Shown: one piece after another, positions 11,341-22,607 of the stretch | Layout: each line of letters starts with the position of its first letter | How positions within the stretch are numbered: position 1 is the first letter of the stretch | Assembly: GCF_032854445.1 (NCBI RefSeq) | Contig: NC_088298.1 | Coordinates: 10,095,504 to 10,159,503, forward strand | Direction: 5' to 3' | Length of the DNA: 64,000 bases | Source of the DNA: Liolophura sinensis | Taxonomy: Eukaryota; Mollusca; Polyplacophora; Chitonida; Chitonidae | The notes under the pieces: generated by a model | What the model saw: only the letters and a program-made list of their open reading frames with translations | Told to the model about the DNA's origin: nothing | Database searches by the model: none | Made by a program: the position numbers and the translations under genes

Positions 11341-12571
11341 AATTGCCACTCTGTACTAACTTATGCTATCCATGATGTACCGGCAATAAACATAGAGATA
11401 CTGATTGAAAGCACATGCACTAAAACCTTCACGTAAATACCCAGTTCCTGGGTAACTATACTAACTACCCAGTAACTGCTGGTCCGAAATACGATTATTT
11501 CTTGACGAAATTAACCGAAATGATCTAACTGATTGTATCCTTACAGAACAAAGTAACACAAAATAAAAACATAAAACTATACACAGCATGAGGTCGGTAA
11601 ATACCTGAAGTACGCTATAAGAAAAGGGAGGGTTAATTTCCTATGATGATCTAAAATTAAACACAAATAAACCCACAGATTAAATTTGACCACCAATTCC
11701 TGCAGAGAGAGCCTAGAGAGAAGAAACTCATTTCGTCCAACGTTGATAAAAGACATTGATAAATCTGACAGGTGTGGTATTTACATTCGGTTTAGAAGAT
11801 CCTGACATGAAGACACATTAAGATACCTGCATGACGCCGGAGCTTTCTACGAACAGAATGATCCATTTTAAAGTTCATTGGTCAAATTGGGTATGATTAT
11901 ATAATATAAGAACACAACGGGGAAGTTCGTGCAATTTCTTCACGAGAATATTGAGCAGTACCCACCCAGAACACGTTTTACTGGTTTACAAAGATTACAC
12001 CTTTGGATGCATGCGCTGACACAGGACAGAGTAGCAGTCACGAAATTTATGTAGCTCAGCGATTATTACACAGCACTTAAACCCGATGGAACCACGGCAA
12101 ATCATGGTTACTGTTCACTCGCCTATATCATGGAATGTCAGCGAAACTTTAAAATAGAGCTATACGTGCATGTAGTTTACCATATCTGAGCAGACTAAAC
12201 ATACACATGTATAGTCGCCTGTAGTAAAGTGTCTATTTAGGCATTACGTATGACAGGGAGTTCACATTCGCTAAGCACCTGTTTCAAACATACGGAAAAA
12301 AGATATTTCCGTCGTATGACCACACACCATGCAGATTGCCTTGCTTTTTCAAGCTAAGCAGGGATTTATACGGGGCAAAACGACGCTTTGTCAGATCTTC
12401 ACTCAAAAAAATAGATGAAAGAGCAGGGGTATTTCGAAACACTTTTCGTGCAGACAGCAGTTAAGTTCTCTTACGATACGTGGCAAATTTGACAATGATT
12501 TGATTCCTCTGTCTGCCAATAAAGTATGACCTTGATATGTCATTTTTCGAAATGTTTACATTTGGGCAATT
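11341..12571. other. No gene; contains a 59-bp block related to 13251-13306
   Basis: Non-coding by eye. Bases 11922-11980 match 13251-13306 at roughly 80%. No promoter, RNA gene or complete repeat is recognised. Confidence 0.5.
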
Positions 12572-12811
12572 CTACACACTGCATCTTCCGCACTCATTAG
12601 TAAGCAATGCAAGACCATTAATTTGCAAACAGTCGCGCCTGTTGTACTGCTCCGCTTTGTCGAGGGATATCTCACATACTTTGAGTTCGTTCAGATCAGT
12701 CCTTCTTTTACGTAGATCTGAATTTAGGTTTTGAACTTTCATGGTTAACTTTCCAATTTCATGATATTTTTCGATCAATTTATCTTTCTCGCACAGCTTT
12801 TCCATCGTCAT
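12572..12811 (-). pseudogene. LINE ORF1-like coiled-coil fragment
   Basis: The 79-codon minus-strand frame has a heptad-like Lys/Glu/Leu region (KLIEKYHEIGKLTMKVQNLN) followed by LDKAEQYNRRDCLQINGL. This resembles the 'E-Q-Y-S-R-R-N-C-L-R-I' signature that follows the coiled coil in L1-type ORF1 proteins and related retroelement proteins. The C-terminal half is missing. It may belong to the CR1/Jockey-like LINE at 9913-11340 or to another family. Confidence 0.45.
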
Positions 12812-13065
12812 TTCCCATCGATGTAATTTTGGCGTCGGTTTTCACTCATAATTTCCATAAGTTCTCGAGGCGTTGTTGGATACGTTTGTCAACAAGGCTT
12901 TCCAGTTTGACGGACTGGTAGGCACAGAATCAAATTAACTGGCTGACTGGGTGACATGTGACGGAATATCCCCGCGAGAATTTACTTTCTTTTGTTTTGG
13001 GGTTTGCAGAGATTTACTTCCTGCGCTTGCCAAATGTAGTGCCTTGGGTAGACTGACTGATTACT

Positions 13066-13407
13066 TTGTCCGTGCACACTTCAAGGGTCCCCATTTTGAG
13101 TGAAGTTAGTGCACACTCTGCCAATGTTACAAATATAAGCGTCATGTCCGACATTCATATACTATTCGTAGTCCAAAAAAGGCGTTCCAAGTCGATAATC
13201 GCAAGATCCATTTCCAAAACAACGTTTAACACCAGCTCCCAAAGACAAAGGAAGTCCGTGAAATCTCTTGACGAGGATATTGAGCAGTACACACTAGAAC
13301 ACGTTTTGCCCCCATGTCACCTCGACGGTCTTCAGTCCAGTTATTTATTTCTTCACGATAGGCTCTCATGTAGTTCCTTCCGTCGATATCAGTTTACATT
13401 CTCATAG
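13066..13407 (+). pseudogene. Exon-like block copy 3, apparently spliced retrocopy
   Basis: Open frame of 113 codons. Bases 13132-13250 are the 119-bp block also at 5945 and 30408. Where those copies have a splice donor (gtatgt), this one continues at 13251 with 'gaagtccgtgaaat', a different block related to 11922-11980. The join falls exactly after the AAAG that precedes the donor, as expected if the copy came from a spliced transcript. The frame stays open across the join. No domain is recognised and the parent gene is unknown. Confidence 0.4.
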
Positions 13408-13627
13408 ATCATAGCATCATTTCATGGTACCAACACTGCAAAATACCTCGCCCTCTCTACCAGTTGCAGGAGATTACATCGGTACGTCTGCACATTCCGC
13501 CATTTTGCGTAGGTGTATGATATATATTATATATCATATATTGGGATTTCTGTTAATGCTAGACTATTAAAGGGATATGACAGAGATTAATGTCTAGCAT
13601 TTGACCGGGGTACAGACATGACTTGAC

Positions 13628-13879
13628 ATGCCATACTTTCCACCAGCACCTTTGCCCATCACATATTTGGATGCTCGTCCTAGTGCCAGTCAGGCAGTGG
13701 ACATCACCCACCTACAGGCTCTAGTGGAGGTACCTTCACCTGGCGCACCAGTGGTTCAGCATGAAACACTTCCAAACCCAAGCAAGGCCGAGATTATTCA
13801 GGACCTTAAGATCAAAAAACTCAAACTTCAAATTCAGTATTATGAAATGAAATTGCAAGACAGAAATCAAGAAGAATAA
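13628..13879 (+). CDS. Possible Harbinger-associated Myb-like protein, C-terminal exon
   Basis: The 83-codon frame begins with a Pro-rich stretch and ends in a charged amphipathic helix (EIIQDLKIKKLKLQIQYYEM). A terminal 'LE(I/L)EYYKLKL'-type helix is typical of the Myb/SANT-like second protein of PIF/Harbinger transposons and of NAIF1-like proteins. The SANT domain itself is not visible upstream. A PIF/Harbinger transposase lies on the opposite strand at 20976-22399, separated by the LINE copy A insertion, so both could belong to one element with convergent genes. It could equally be a stray exon. Confidence 0.35.
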   Translation: MPYFPPAPLPITYLDARPSASQAVDITHLQALVEVPSPGAPVVQHETLPNPSKAEIIQDLKIKKLKLQIQYYEMKLQDRNQEE

Positions 13880-14965
13880 ATTGAATGAAAATATTGTGCC
13901 ACTTTTACTGCATATCTCCCTCAGATCCTTGATGTTTGTGATAAAGGCATTTAGCATGTCTGTCACTACTTCCATGTAATATTTTTCTTTTCCAACTTGC
14001 CCATCAAAATGTACTTGTATTCAGCCATGTATGTCTGGTGAGTCTCTTTCACTTCAGGTTTGTTCAGTTTGGCTTTCTCTTCTGTATTATATTAGTTTAA
14101 CGTGCAATAAAGGGTGTATTAATTTACCATGGGCTTATGGAATAAATTTATTTTTCCTGTCAGGTACTAATGAATGCCGATAGGAAGCAACACAGCTCCT
14201 GAAATATTGGCCCTCTGTATGTAAACAAATATGTATTTGAATAATTGTAATATCAGATATTATTAGCATTTTTGAAGTATAATTGTACAGCTAAAATACC
14301 CCAGGGGAAAATCAGCTGAATCTTAGCCTTAAGCTGTCTTGTCAAGATCATAGTCCTTCAGCTTTGAGGATGTGAGTGTAAACCTGGATTCTGCCATTTT
14401 CTTGCAGATAATGTCTGACAAAAGTCAGTCAGTAACTTGTCACTTAGCTTTGGTGTCCTTGGATTACAACACTTGCAATCGTAACATAAGGACAGTACAA
14501 TTTAGACCTGATATTAAAATGACTAAGAAAGAAATGGTGATATGCAATACAGTTTCAGATAATTGATGTACTGACTGTGGAACCGTCAGTACGTACTGAA
14601 ACTGCAGGAAGTATTGTCATCTAGTATTGACCAAGCTCGGGCAATTAACATTAACTGAACAAGTGATGTGATCCAGTGTTGCTTGCCCTGGATATAAACT
14701 GGCTGCCATTACGTGGCTGGGATATCGTAAAGCAGTATGCAAGGCAAGCAGTGGAATCAAACTCAAGCATATTCCATTGCTCATATTTAGTAAACGTAAG
14801 TTTTTTTCTTTTAGTAAAGTATCAACTATTGTGTTTGTTTATTTGCAGAAAAAAAAGAGAGAGCACTTACATATTCATTTCACTGGATGTGTAAGGAAAT
14901 AACAGTTTAATATATCACTAGTATGATAATGGGATAGGTGGGCTAAACAAAAACAGAGGCTTATT
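13880..14965. other. No confident gene; possible minus-strand exon near 13975-14090
   Basis: On the minus strand around 14090-13975 a Lys/Glu-rich frame (KPEVKETHQTYMAEYKYILM) ends in a stop and starts just after an AG acceptor-like 'atacag'. It could be part of the Harbinger element's second gene. The remainder looks non-coding. Confidence 0.35.
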
Positions 14966-14977
14966 TTGAACACAATG
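14966..14977. repeat. Target-site duplication of LINE copy A, left
   Basis: 'ttgaacacaatg', identical to 20895-20906. Confidence 0.95.
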
Positions 14978-15241
14978 AATGAATGAATGAATGAATGATT
15001 ATGGTTTAACGCCACATCGGCAATATTTCAGCCATATCGTGACGAGAGCAAGGTTGAAACACGAGGCTGTTGAGGTTTCCGATATGGTGGTGAGAACATC
15101 AAAAATAGAAACAAATGTTTGGACATGTTTAAAACCAGATTAGAATAACCAAAAACAGTTAAAACTCGAAAACCCTCATATTTAAAAAATATCAAGAAAT
15201 GTGTGTATAACTTTATCGATAAATATTTATATATTAATAAA

Positions 15242-18200
15242 TTATATCTTATGATAAAGGCCAATGGCCTTCAAATAATTGATGACAACATCGCCAGCGA
15301 TGTTGTCAAACAAATCATATATAGAGTCGACCGTGTAGAATCTCTGCCGAACATGGGCAAAGTCTACACAGTCAACCAAGATATGATTGATGCCATATTG
15401 AGCATCGCATCCAACGCACTGGGGAGCACTGCTCCCATCTAGAATGAAATTGTGTGTTAGACGAGAATGCCCAACACGACACCTTGTTAAGACTACTTGG
15501 TCTCTACGAGACTTTTCACAAGTATAATTATTGTAGCCAATGACAGGATGAATGGCATGCAGTTTATTGTGGATCTGCAAGTCCCATTCACCCTGCCAAA
15601 GGCGACGAATATATTTAAGAATATTACACTTCACGTCAGTATAAGGGATTTTAACCCGAGATACAGGTTTATATAGGGCAGCTTTCGCTTCCCTGTCCAC
15701 GACTGTGTTTCCATGGATACCAGTATGACTTGGTATCCAACAGAATATAATATCTTTACCTCTTTTAATTAGTTTTCGGTGTTTGGCTATTATCTCAAGT
15801 ATCAATGCATTTTTAAATTTATTATTCTGAATCGCCAGAAAGCAAGACAGTGAGTCACTACATATCACTGCCCTCTGGGCATGCCCAGAGGAAACATATG
15901 ATAAGGCCAGGAGTATAGCCTTGGCCTCTGCAGAAAAAATAGAAGATGAAGGTGGCAGACAAAAAGAAGTGACCCGCTGCTCTAAGACAGCCGCGGCCGC
16001 AACTCTGTCCCCATCCTTTGACCCGTCAGTATATATAAATTTATAGTCCATATAATCAGCCTTGATTTCAGCAAAACTTTGCTGAATTATAAGAGGATTT
16101 GTATTCGATTTATTATATTTACGTAGATCAAATATTAGTTTAGGTTGTGGGAGAAGCCATGGAGGAGACTCCGGAAAAGACACCGAAGCTATATCCTCCA
16201 GCTTGATGTTAGCTCCCACAATATGGTCCCGTATGCGAAGACCGAACAAAGGGATCTTGTTATGACATTTAGTATATTTGTCTACATATAATGGATTGAA
16301 AACACAGTTGTAGGCAGGGTTTGTTGGATGTGCTTTAAGCTTTGTAGCATATTGAAGGCTCAGTTTTATACGTCGGTTATATAAAGAAGGTTCATTTGCC
16401 TCCACGTATAAACTTTCTACTGGTGAGGTTCTAAAAACACCAAGGCTGAGCCTCAAACCTTGGTGATGAACAGGATCCAACATTTTAATGTACGACTTCC
16501 TAGCGGAACCGTAAATGATGGATCCATAGTCCAATTTAGACCTCACCAGAGAACGATATAAATTAAGTAAAACTGATCGGTCGGCACCCCAATCGGTGCT
16601 AGACACGACCTTAATTATATCAAGAGCCTTTGTACATTTAGCCTTAAGCATTTTAAGATGAGGTATAAAGGATAGTTTACTATCAAATAATATACCTAAA
16701 AATTTTGTTTCTCCAACAATTTTAACCTGTTTACCACAAAAATTAAGCTCAGGGTCAAGATAAAGTTTCCGTTTATTACAAAAATGCATACCGACGGTTT
16801 TAGATGTTGAAAATCTAAAACCGTTTTCAGTTGCCCATTTCTCGATCTTATTGAGACAAAGCTGCAACTGACGTTCGATGTTATTCATATTCTTAACTCG
16901 GTAGCATATAAGGAAATCATCCACGTATAAAGAACCCTCTGTGCCCGATGTTAATGTTTTTGCTAGGCTATTTATTTTTATGCTAAACAGAGTTGGTGAT
17001 AGAATGCTGCCCTGGGGTACACCCATTTCCTGCTCATAAGAGTCAGAAAGAGTGGACCCAACCCGTACCCTAAACTGACGATTGGATAAAAATTGAGATA
17101 TAAATAAAGGTAAGCGACCTTTAAGACCCATATCCGCGAGGTCTTTTAAAATACCATATTTCTATGTGGTGTCGTAGGCCTTTTCAAGGTAAAAAATATG
17201 GACACCACATGTTCGTTATTGATGAAGCCATCGCGAATAAAGGTTTCAAATCGAACAAGGTGATCCATAGTGGATCTACCTTGACGAAAACCGCACTGAA
17301 TATTAGAAAGTAACTTGTTGGTTTCCAGAAACCAAACAAGTCTATCATTAATCATCCGTTCCATAGTCTTACAGACACAGCTGGTAAGAGCTATGGGACG
17401 GTAATTATTTGGATCAGTATGATCCTTACCCGGTTTGGGAACCGGGATAATACACGCCTCCCACCATGACGGTGGAAAATTACCAGTTATCCAAATATCA
17501 TTAAGCAAGTCCAAGAGAGCCTCCAGTGGCTCAAGTGGTAAATGGTTCAGAAACTTATAATATACATTATCAGGACCACAAGCAGTATCGTGGGCCTTTT
17601 TTAATGCAGTCTTAAGTTCCTCGATATTAAAAGGACAATTATATTCTTCTAAATTTTTAGAAGAAAAGGGCAATTTAGTTTTCTCCTTCTGGTTTTTAAT
17701 ATATTGGAATTTTTTAGTGTAATTCTCAGAAGAAGATTTGTTGGAAATTGTCTCAGCTAATTTATTGGCTATATCAGATGGAGAGGTTAATATATTATCT
17801 TCATCATCTTTTAAATGCTGGACTTTGGCTTTATTATTTTTGCCCTTAAGTTTCTGAACCATGTTCCAGACCTTACGCATGGGTGTTTTTGACGTAATGC
17901 CTGAAACAAAGTTCCGCCAACAAGATCGTCTCTTGGACTTAAGTAACCGACGAGCCTTAGCTCTAAAATTACGAACCTGGTTTAAGTTGTTATCAGTAGG
18001 ACAATAATTAAATCTTCGTTCAGCCTTTTTACGGTCCTTTATGGCTTTACGACAGTCATTGTCGTACCAGGGTTTGCTTTTGGATTGTGGATTCGTCGAG
18101 GTCTTAGGGATAGTTCTGTCAGCCGCTTGTAAAACAAGCTCATTAAATTTTAATATAGGATCATCTGTTGCTTTGAGAGTTTCTGGAGTGATATCAGCCT

Positions 18201-18938
18201 CACAGAACATCTCAAATGCGATCCAATCTGCTTTATCGAATTTCCACCTAGGTACACGTTCTAAAGAATTAGAAGTGATATGTTCTAGGATTATAGGAAA
18301 ATGGTCACTACCACAAAGATCGTCATGCACCTTCCAAGAAAAAGCAAGGAGAAGTGATGGATCCGTGATAGTGAGATCGATAGCAGAATAAGCGCCATTA
18401 CCTGGATGTAAATAGGTGTTAGAACCATCATTGAAATAACACAGTTCATCTTTCGATAAAAAATCTTCCAAAGTTTTGCCTTAGCGTTTATATTGTTACT
18501 GCCCCATAGAGGGTTATGGGCATTAAAATCCCCCATTATTATAAAAGGGGATGGGAGTTGTTCTTTCAAGTTATGTAATTGAGAGATTGACAAAGAAGAA
18601 TGAGGAGGAATATAGATCGAACATAAAGTAACTGTTTCCGACAAAGAAACACGAACGGCAACAGCCTGAAACTCAGTAACGAGATCAACAGGGCTGTGAA
18701 TTATATTATTATTTACGAAAATAGAGGAGCCGCCACAAGCTCGCTCTTCTTCACCAGAATAATTGCTATAAAGTGTATAATTTTTAAGAGATAATTTATC
18801 TTTGTCAGATGTCTTCATGTGAGTTTCCTGAAGACAGAGGGCAGCTGGATTTAAAGATTGAACAAGCTGTGTTATTTCAATAAAATTTACCTTAAGACCT
18901 CGACAATTCCATTGTATAATTTTATCGTATATCGCCAT
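15242..18938 (-). pseudogene. LINE copy A ORF2: endonuclease-RT-RNase H
   Basis: The replication protein of copy A, in three frame-shifted pieces. An APE-type endonuclease begins at ATG 18938 (QWNCRG with the catalytic Asn; LCLQETH with Glu; IMGDFNAHNPLWGS; SAIDLTITDP and later GSDHFPI with the terminal Asp-His). The frame shifts near 18475. RT fingers follow (PVPKPGKDHTDPNNYRPIAL; CGFRQGRSTMDHLVRF). A second shift near 17160 destroys the FDLEKAYDT motif. The intact 629-codon tail then has VPQGSILSPTLF, YVDDFLICYR (catalytic YVDD), RNase H (IYTDGSKDG, SAEAKAILLAL, CSDSLSC, WIPSHTGIHGN, D-R-E-A-K) and a C-terminal C-x2-C-x7-H-x4-C finger. Endonuclease nicks the target, RT copies the RNA from the nick and RNase H removes it. 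Confidence 0.93.
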
Positions 18939-18940
18939 TA
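18936..18940 (-). promoter_or_regulatory. TAATG stop/start overlap between ORF1 and ORF2
   Basis: Minus strand ...CCA TAATGG: the stop of ORF1 and the start of ORF2 share one A. The arrangement is conserved in copy B (45722-45726). In the older copy near 23633 the start has decayed. Reinitiation at UAAUG is an established mode for some non-LTR elements such as SART1; for this family it is inferred. Confidence 0.7.
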
Positions 18941-20241
18941 TGGAGGGAGACGTATAGGAGATTTATGTTTGTGTTTGGACCGCGGACGACCCTTTCTTGG
19001 AGATGCGCTGTTAGATCTCCCTGATGCGGGTGATGTATCCATCACATCCGCATCTGATGCTAAAGGACCAACGTCCTCCAACGATCCAAACTTATTATAA
19101 GTTTGAATGGGATCCCTAGTGGCCTTAGACGGGCGGTTTGATTGTCCACTAGGTTTACGATCTTGTTGATTAGACCCTTTTTGACCCACCTTAGATTTAT
19201 TTTTATCAGCAGGAGCAGATGTACTGTTGTCGTTCTTTCGTTCGATATCGGGTTGTATTGTCTGCGTAGAACAAGAAGTCATTGGTTGGTTTACAGGTTT
19301 AACTAATTGTGGTAGAGTTATTGTTTTAGGCTTGTCATCACCAATGGGCCAAGTTATAGATGTTTGAGTGCCAACCGATGTGGACACTTTCTTGACAACA
19401 TTGGCGAATGAAGTTTTCAGGGGAGTGCTCTGAGCGGAGATCAGGCGACGTGCTTCTAGGTAAGTAATGTTATTTTGCACCTTTAATGTAATAATCTGTT
19501 TCTCTTTAATAAAAAGAGAACAGTCCTTAGAGGTGGCCATATGGGCTTCGCCACAATTAAAACATTTTATTCTTTTAGTGCAGTCGAAGCCCTCGTGGTC
19601 TTCTCCTGCACATCTGAAACACACCAACTGATTTCTACATTGGCCCTTGCCATGCCCAAATTTTTGACATGTAAAGCACCTCGTTGGATTAGGTATGTAT
19701 AGGTCCGCTCGAACACTATACGGGCCAATGTAGATCGATTGAGGAACAGATGGATTGTTGAAAGTCAGCAAATAAGTATTCAGTTTTATAATGTTATCGC
19801 CTTTTTTGTTGTAAATCGCTTGACTTTAACAACTCCTTGCGATTTTAATTCAGAACATATCTGTTCCTCGGTGAAGTCAGCAAGGTCCTGATCTCTATCT
19901 CGGATTACTCCCTGACTAGAATTTAATGTTGTGTGAGGAGACACAACAACAGTAAAATCAGCAATTTTATTTATGGACATTAAATTAAGAGCCTGCTGTT
20001 TACGAAATACTTCGATCAGAACATCGCCCGATCGAAGCTTTTTAACTTGTTTAACTTGTCCTGCCGATCCTTCTATACATTTTTAAAGCAGGAAGGGGTC
20101 CAATTTGCATGCAGGTCTTGTGTTGTTTTTTGTAGACAGGACAATAAAGGCAGGCCAATTATTGGACCCACTGTCCGTATCTATCAAAACTTCATTTTTT
20201 CGTTTTTTAGAAACATTTGGGGAAAGGTTTAATGAAGACAT
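18938..20241 (-). pseudogene. LINE copy A ORF1: nucleic-acid-binding protein with CCHC knuckles
   Basis: RNA-binding chaperone of the LINE particle. I place the start at ATG 20241 because copy B begins with the same MSS and a KKRKNE / WPAFIVLST segment. The frame is broken near 19980-20050 and near 19780. The 277-codon C-terminal piece has YIGPYSVRADLYIPNPTRC followed by three zinc knuckles (CFTCQKFGHGKGQC, CFRCAGEDHEGFDC, CFNCGEAHMATSKDC), then a Ser/Thr/Lys-rich tail ending in a basic SPIRLPP. Its stop TAA overlaps the ORF2 ATG as TAATG at 18938, which suggests termination-reinitiation coupling. Confidence 0.9.
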
Positions 20242-20894
20242 GGTAGATCAATAAAAATTCACCCCACGTGTCCCCCACCCACCACGGAGTGCCAACAAGG
20301 GCGATGCCTGAACCCGGGGATACCCAGCAGGAAAACGCATCAAGGACTCCACATGAGGTATACTCGAATAGATGGCCTTAACATGCACACCCAATTCCCC
20401 ACCACGAGCACCTCTGTCTCCTAAGCAAAGAAGAAGGTGGCACATCAAATACACACCACTCGATTGACCCATGAGCCACCGCCTCAATCGTAGTCACGCA
20501 AACGAAATTTCAGAAATAGCAATTTCTCTAAGGAATAGTGTCATGGAAAAATGTTGGGACCACGTAGAGGCAAGGCGTGACCAAGCCGATTGATCGGACC
20601 GGGCCCATCCGACCTCCCGTCTCACTCCAAGTAAGGGCCAAAGCGGAGTGTTGGGCGTGAGGATCTCGCAAGACCAACACACCCTCAGCCACCAGGATCC
20701 CGTCCTCGGAGATTACGGGTCGCAACCCACGGCAAACAGGTCGCTCCCCGGTTGCCTCTCACACAACCGAGAAGATGTGAGCCTATTATACTCACCGGGC
20801 TCACACAGGAGAGCTCTAGGTTAGTCGACTTTTACGACAAGCTTGCCTAGAGGGCTGAGGTCCTATTCTTATCACCCCGGAAACCCCACGGGGG
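20242..20894 (-). promoter_or_regulatory. LINE copy A 5' UTR (internal promoter expected)
   Basis: About 650 bp of GC-richer leader shared with 47000-47589, 25000-25447 and, in plus orientation, 8215-8570. Shared blocks include 'cggcaaacaggtcgctcccc' and 'cacaaccgagaagatgtgag'. Because it starts at the very 5' end and is preserved among copies it should hold the internal promoter; no core motif is certain. Confidence 0.6.
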
Positions 20895-20906
20895 TTGAAC
20901 ACAATG
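20895..20906. repeat. Target-site duplication of LINE copy A, right
   Basis: 'ttgaacacaatg', matching 14966-14977. Confidence 0.95.
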
Positions 20907-20975
20907 TGTTTTCACAAAGAACATACAGCATGAGATTGAGTGAAAGAGGGAGAAGTCAGTCAACAGGCCGATCAG

Positions 20976-22399
20976 TCAATAATAAATACAAAAATGAGTT
21001 TCGGCAAATTGCTGTCTGTATCGAACGCCTTCAACATTGGCATCTGTAGCAATGACACCATCCCCTTGTTGATCACCTCCATTATTTTCATCCTCCTCTT
21101 CATTACCTGGAAGAGGAATTTGTCTCAATTTGCAGATATTGTGCAGAACAGCGCATGCCAAAATTATTTGGCAGGCTTTGTCTGGTGACATCCTTATTTC
21201 TCCATGCAATACATGAAATCTTCTCTTCAACTGGCCTATACCCCTTTCAACTACACTACGTGTCCGTTTGTGGGACCTAAAATGTAACAAAATGAACAAA
21301 TCATTGTATCCAGAGTTTAAAAAAAAAACCTGCCAAGAAATGACTTTCCACAAATGAGACTCGATCTCAGAATATCAGGATTATGAGAAGGTCCAACTTA
21401 ACCACTATACCAGTTATCCCCCCTGTTGTGATGAAGGATTTATGCCTTCATCAAATTTTTGCGATGAACTCTTATAATGTTTACATTTCAGTAATTATGC
21501 ATCTTTATAAAAACTCAAGTGTTTGAAATGAGGATATATTTTTTTTCAAAAAAAGAAAAATTCCCGTCAATTACCGAATACAGAACAGTATGCGCCGCCA
21601 ATGCATATCAAGGGAAACAACTCAATGTTCGCGATACAAAGCTCAGTTAGGTGATATTTTAATACCTGTTGTAATTTGTTTGAGGGCCAGGTTGTGGCCT
21701 GAGGAAAGCGGTAAGAAGCCAGCGTTTAGATGGGTACCCGCTATCTCCGATCAGATGAGTGTGGATGGGTGCGTGGTGGTTTTCAAAAAGCTGTCTCAGT
21801 CCACTTTCAGCCAGAATTCGAGCGCCATGTGTTGACCCTGGCCATTTTGCGACAATGTCGAGAATGCTGTACTTCGCATCCACAACAATTTGAACGTTAA
21901 TACTGTGGCAATGGTGCCGATTAACAAATTCATTTTCAAATGTGCTAGGAGCGGTGATTTGTCCGTGTGTCCCATCAATAGCCCCAACAATGCCTGGAAA
22001 CTGGGCAGCAGCGTAGAACTCTTCCTGTTTTTCACGGATTTCGCGAGCTGTCAGAGGAAAACGAATGAACTGAGCAATTAGCCGGTTTGAAGATAGACTT
22101 CTTACAGTAGCTGTGATAGCCCTAGATACAGTCGGCTGTGAGACTCCCATGTCATCACCATTGCATAGCTGCATTTTCCCAGTTGCCAAAAAACGAAGAG
22201 TAATCAACACTTTCTGCATTGGAGTAAGTGCACAGTTTCTATTCGATCCACTTACAACGTCATCCCTAACTAGTGATTCGATATACCGAATCCCTGCAGC
22301 ATCCAGACGAAACCTTTCTAAGAGCTCCCTCTCATTATATTCGTTCAAACAATCTCTTCTTTCCTTAAAGTGGCGTCGATTTGGTTGAGCGGCCGCCAT
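20976..22399 (-). CDS. PIF/Harbinger transposase (HARBI1-like), two exons, apparently intact
   Basis: DDE transposase that cuts and pastes a Harbinger element. Exon 1 is 22399-21666 and exon 2 is 21276-20976. The intron 21665-21277 has a GT donor (AACAG|GTATT) and an AG acceptor after a T-rich tract (ACATTTTAG|GTCCC). The spliced frame is 1,035 nt, or 344 residues, the usual size of HARBI1 proteins, with no internal stop. It starts [11 protein letters not shown] with a Kozak-like context. N-terminal helices precede an HTH-type segment ([14 protein letters not shown]). Catalytic residues lie in [11 protein letters not shown] (first Asp), [14 protein letters not shown] (second Asp) and [14 protein letters not shown] (Glu, exon 2). 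A basic/acidic C-terminus follows. LINE copy A lies 82 bp beyond the stop codon. Whether it is still expressed or mobile cannot be read from sequence. Confidence 0.93.
21346..21420 (-). mobile_element. tRNA-like sequence in the Harbinger intron
   Basis: On the minus strand 'aactggtatagtggttaag' resembles an A box and 'gagatcgagtctc' a B box, with about the right spacing for a tRNA or tRNA-derived SINE head. No clear cloverleaf or SINE body was worked out, so it may be a tRNA pseudogene. Confidence 0.35.
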
Positions 22400-22582
22400 G
22401 TTGTTGTTGTTTAAGAAATACTTAAGAATTTAAGAGAAAGATAAAAGTGGTCATGGGCACACTTAGAATTTAAGAATTTCTTAACAGTTAAGTTTTTTTT
22501 ATGAATGGCACTTAAGTATTTTTTAGCTATTTAAGAATTTTTTAGTGGGTTTAAGAATTTTTTAACGTTAAGAAATGGTTAA

Positions 22583-22604
22583 GAATCTTTATGAATACGG
22601 GCCC
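22583..22604 (-). repeat. Terminal inverted repeat of the Harbinger element, right end
   Basis: Read outward to inward on the minus strand: GGGCCCGTATTCATAAAG followed by ATTC. It is followed inward by many TTAAGAA-type short motifs up to the transposase start. The three bases outside (22605-22607, TGA) stand where intact LINE copies have TTA, fitting the 3-bp TWA-type target duplication of PIF/Harbinger after one mutation. I found no matching left terminus in the window. Confidence 0.65.
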
Positions 22605-22607
22605 TGA

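Larger units (their letters stand above)
14978..20894 (-). mobile_element. Near full-length I-type (Nimb-like) LINE, copy A
   Basis: A 5.9-kb non-LTR retrotransposon in minus orientation. In transcript order: 5' UTR (20894-20242) starting with CCCCCGTGGGG; ORF1 (20241-18938); ORF2 (18938-15242); a 3' UTR of about 260 bp; and a tail of GAATGAATG repeats. Perfect 12-bp target duplications flank it, so both ends are known exactly. The 5' end has the same five-base G run (plus strand) as copy B at 47585-47589. It lies downstream of the Harbinger transposase. Frameshifts in both ORFs make it non-autonomous now, but it is young enough for long readable frames. The I-superfamily assignment follows from APE endonuclease + RT + RNase H + CCHC ORF1; the Nimb label is an inference. 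Confidence 0.93.
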
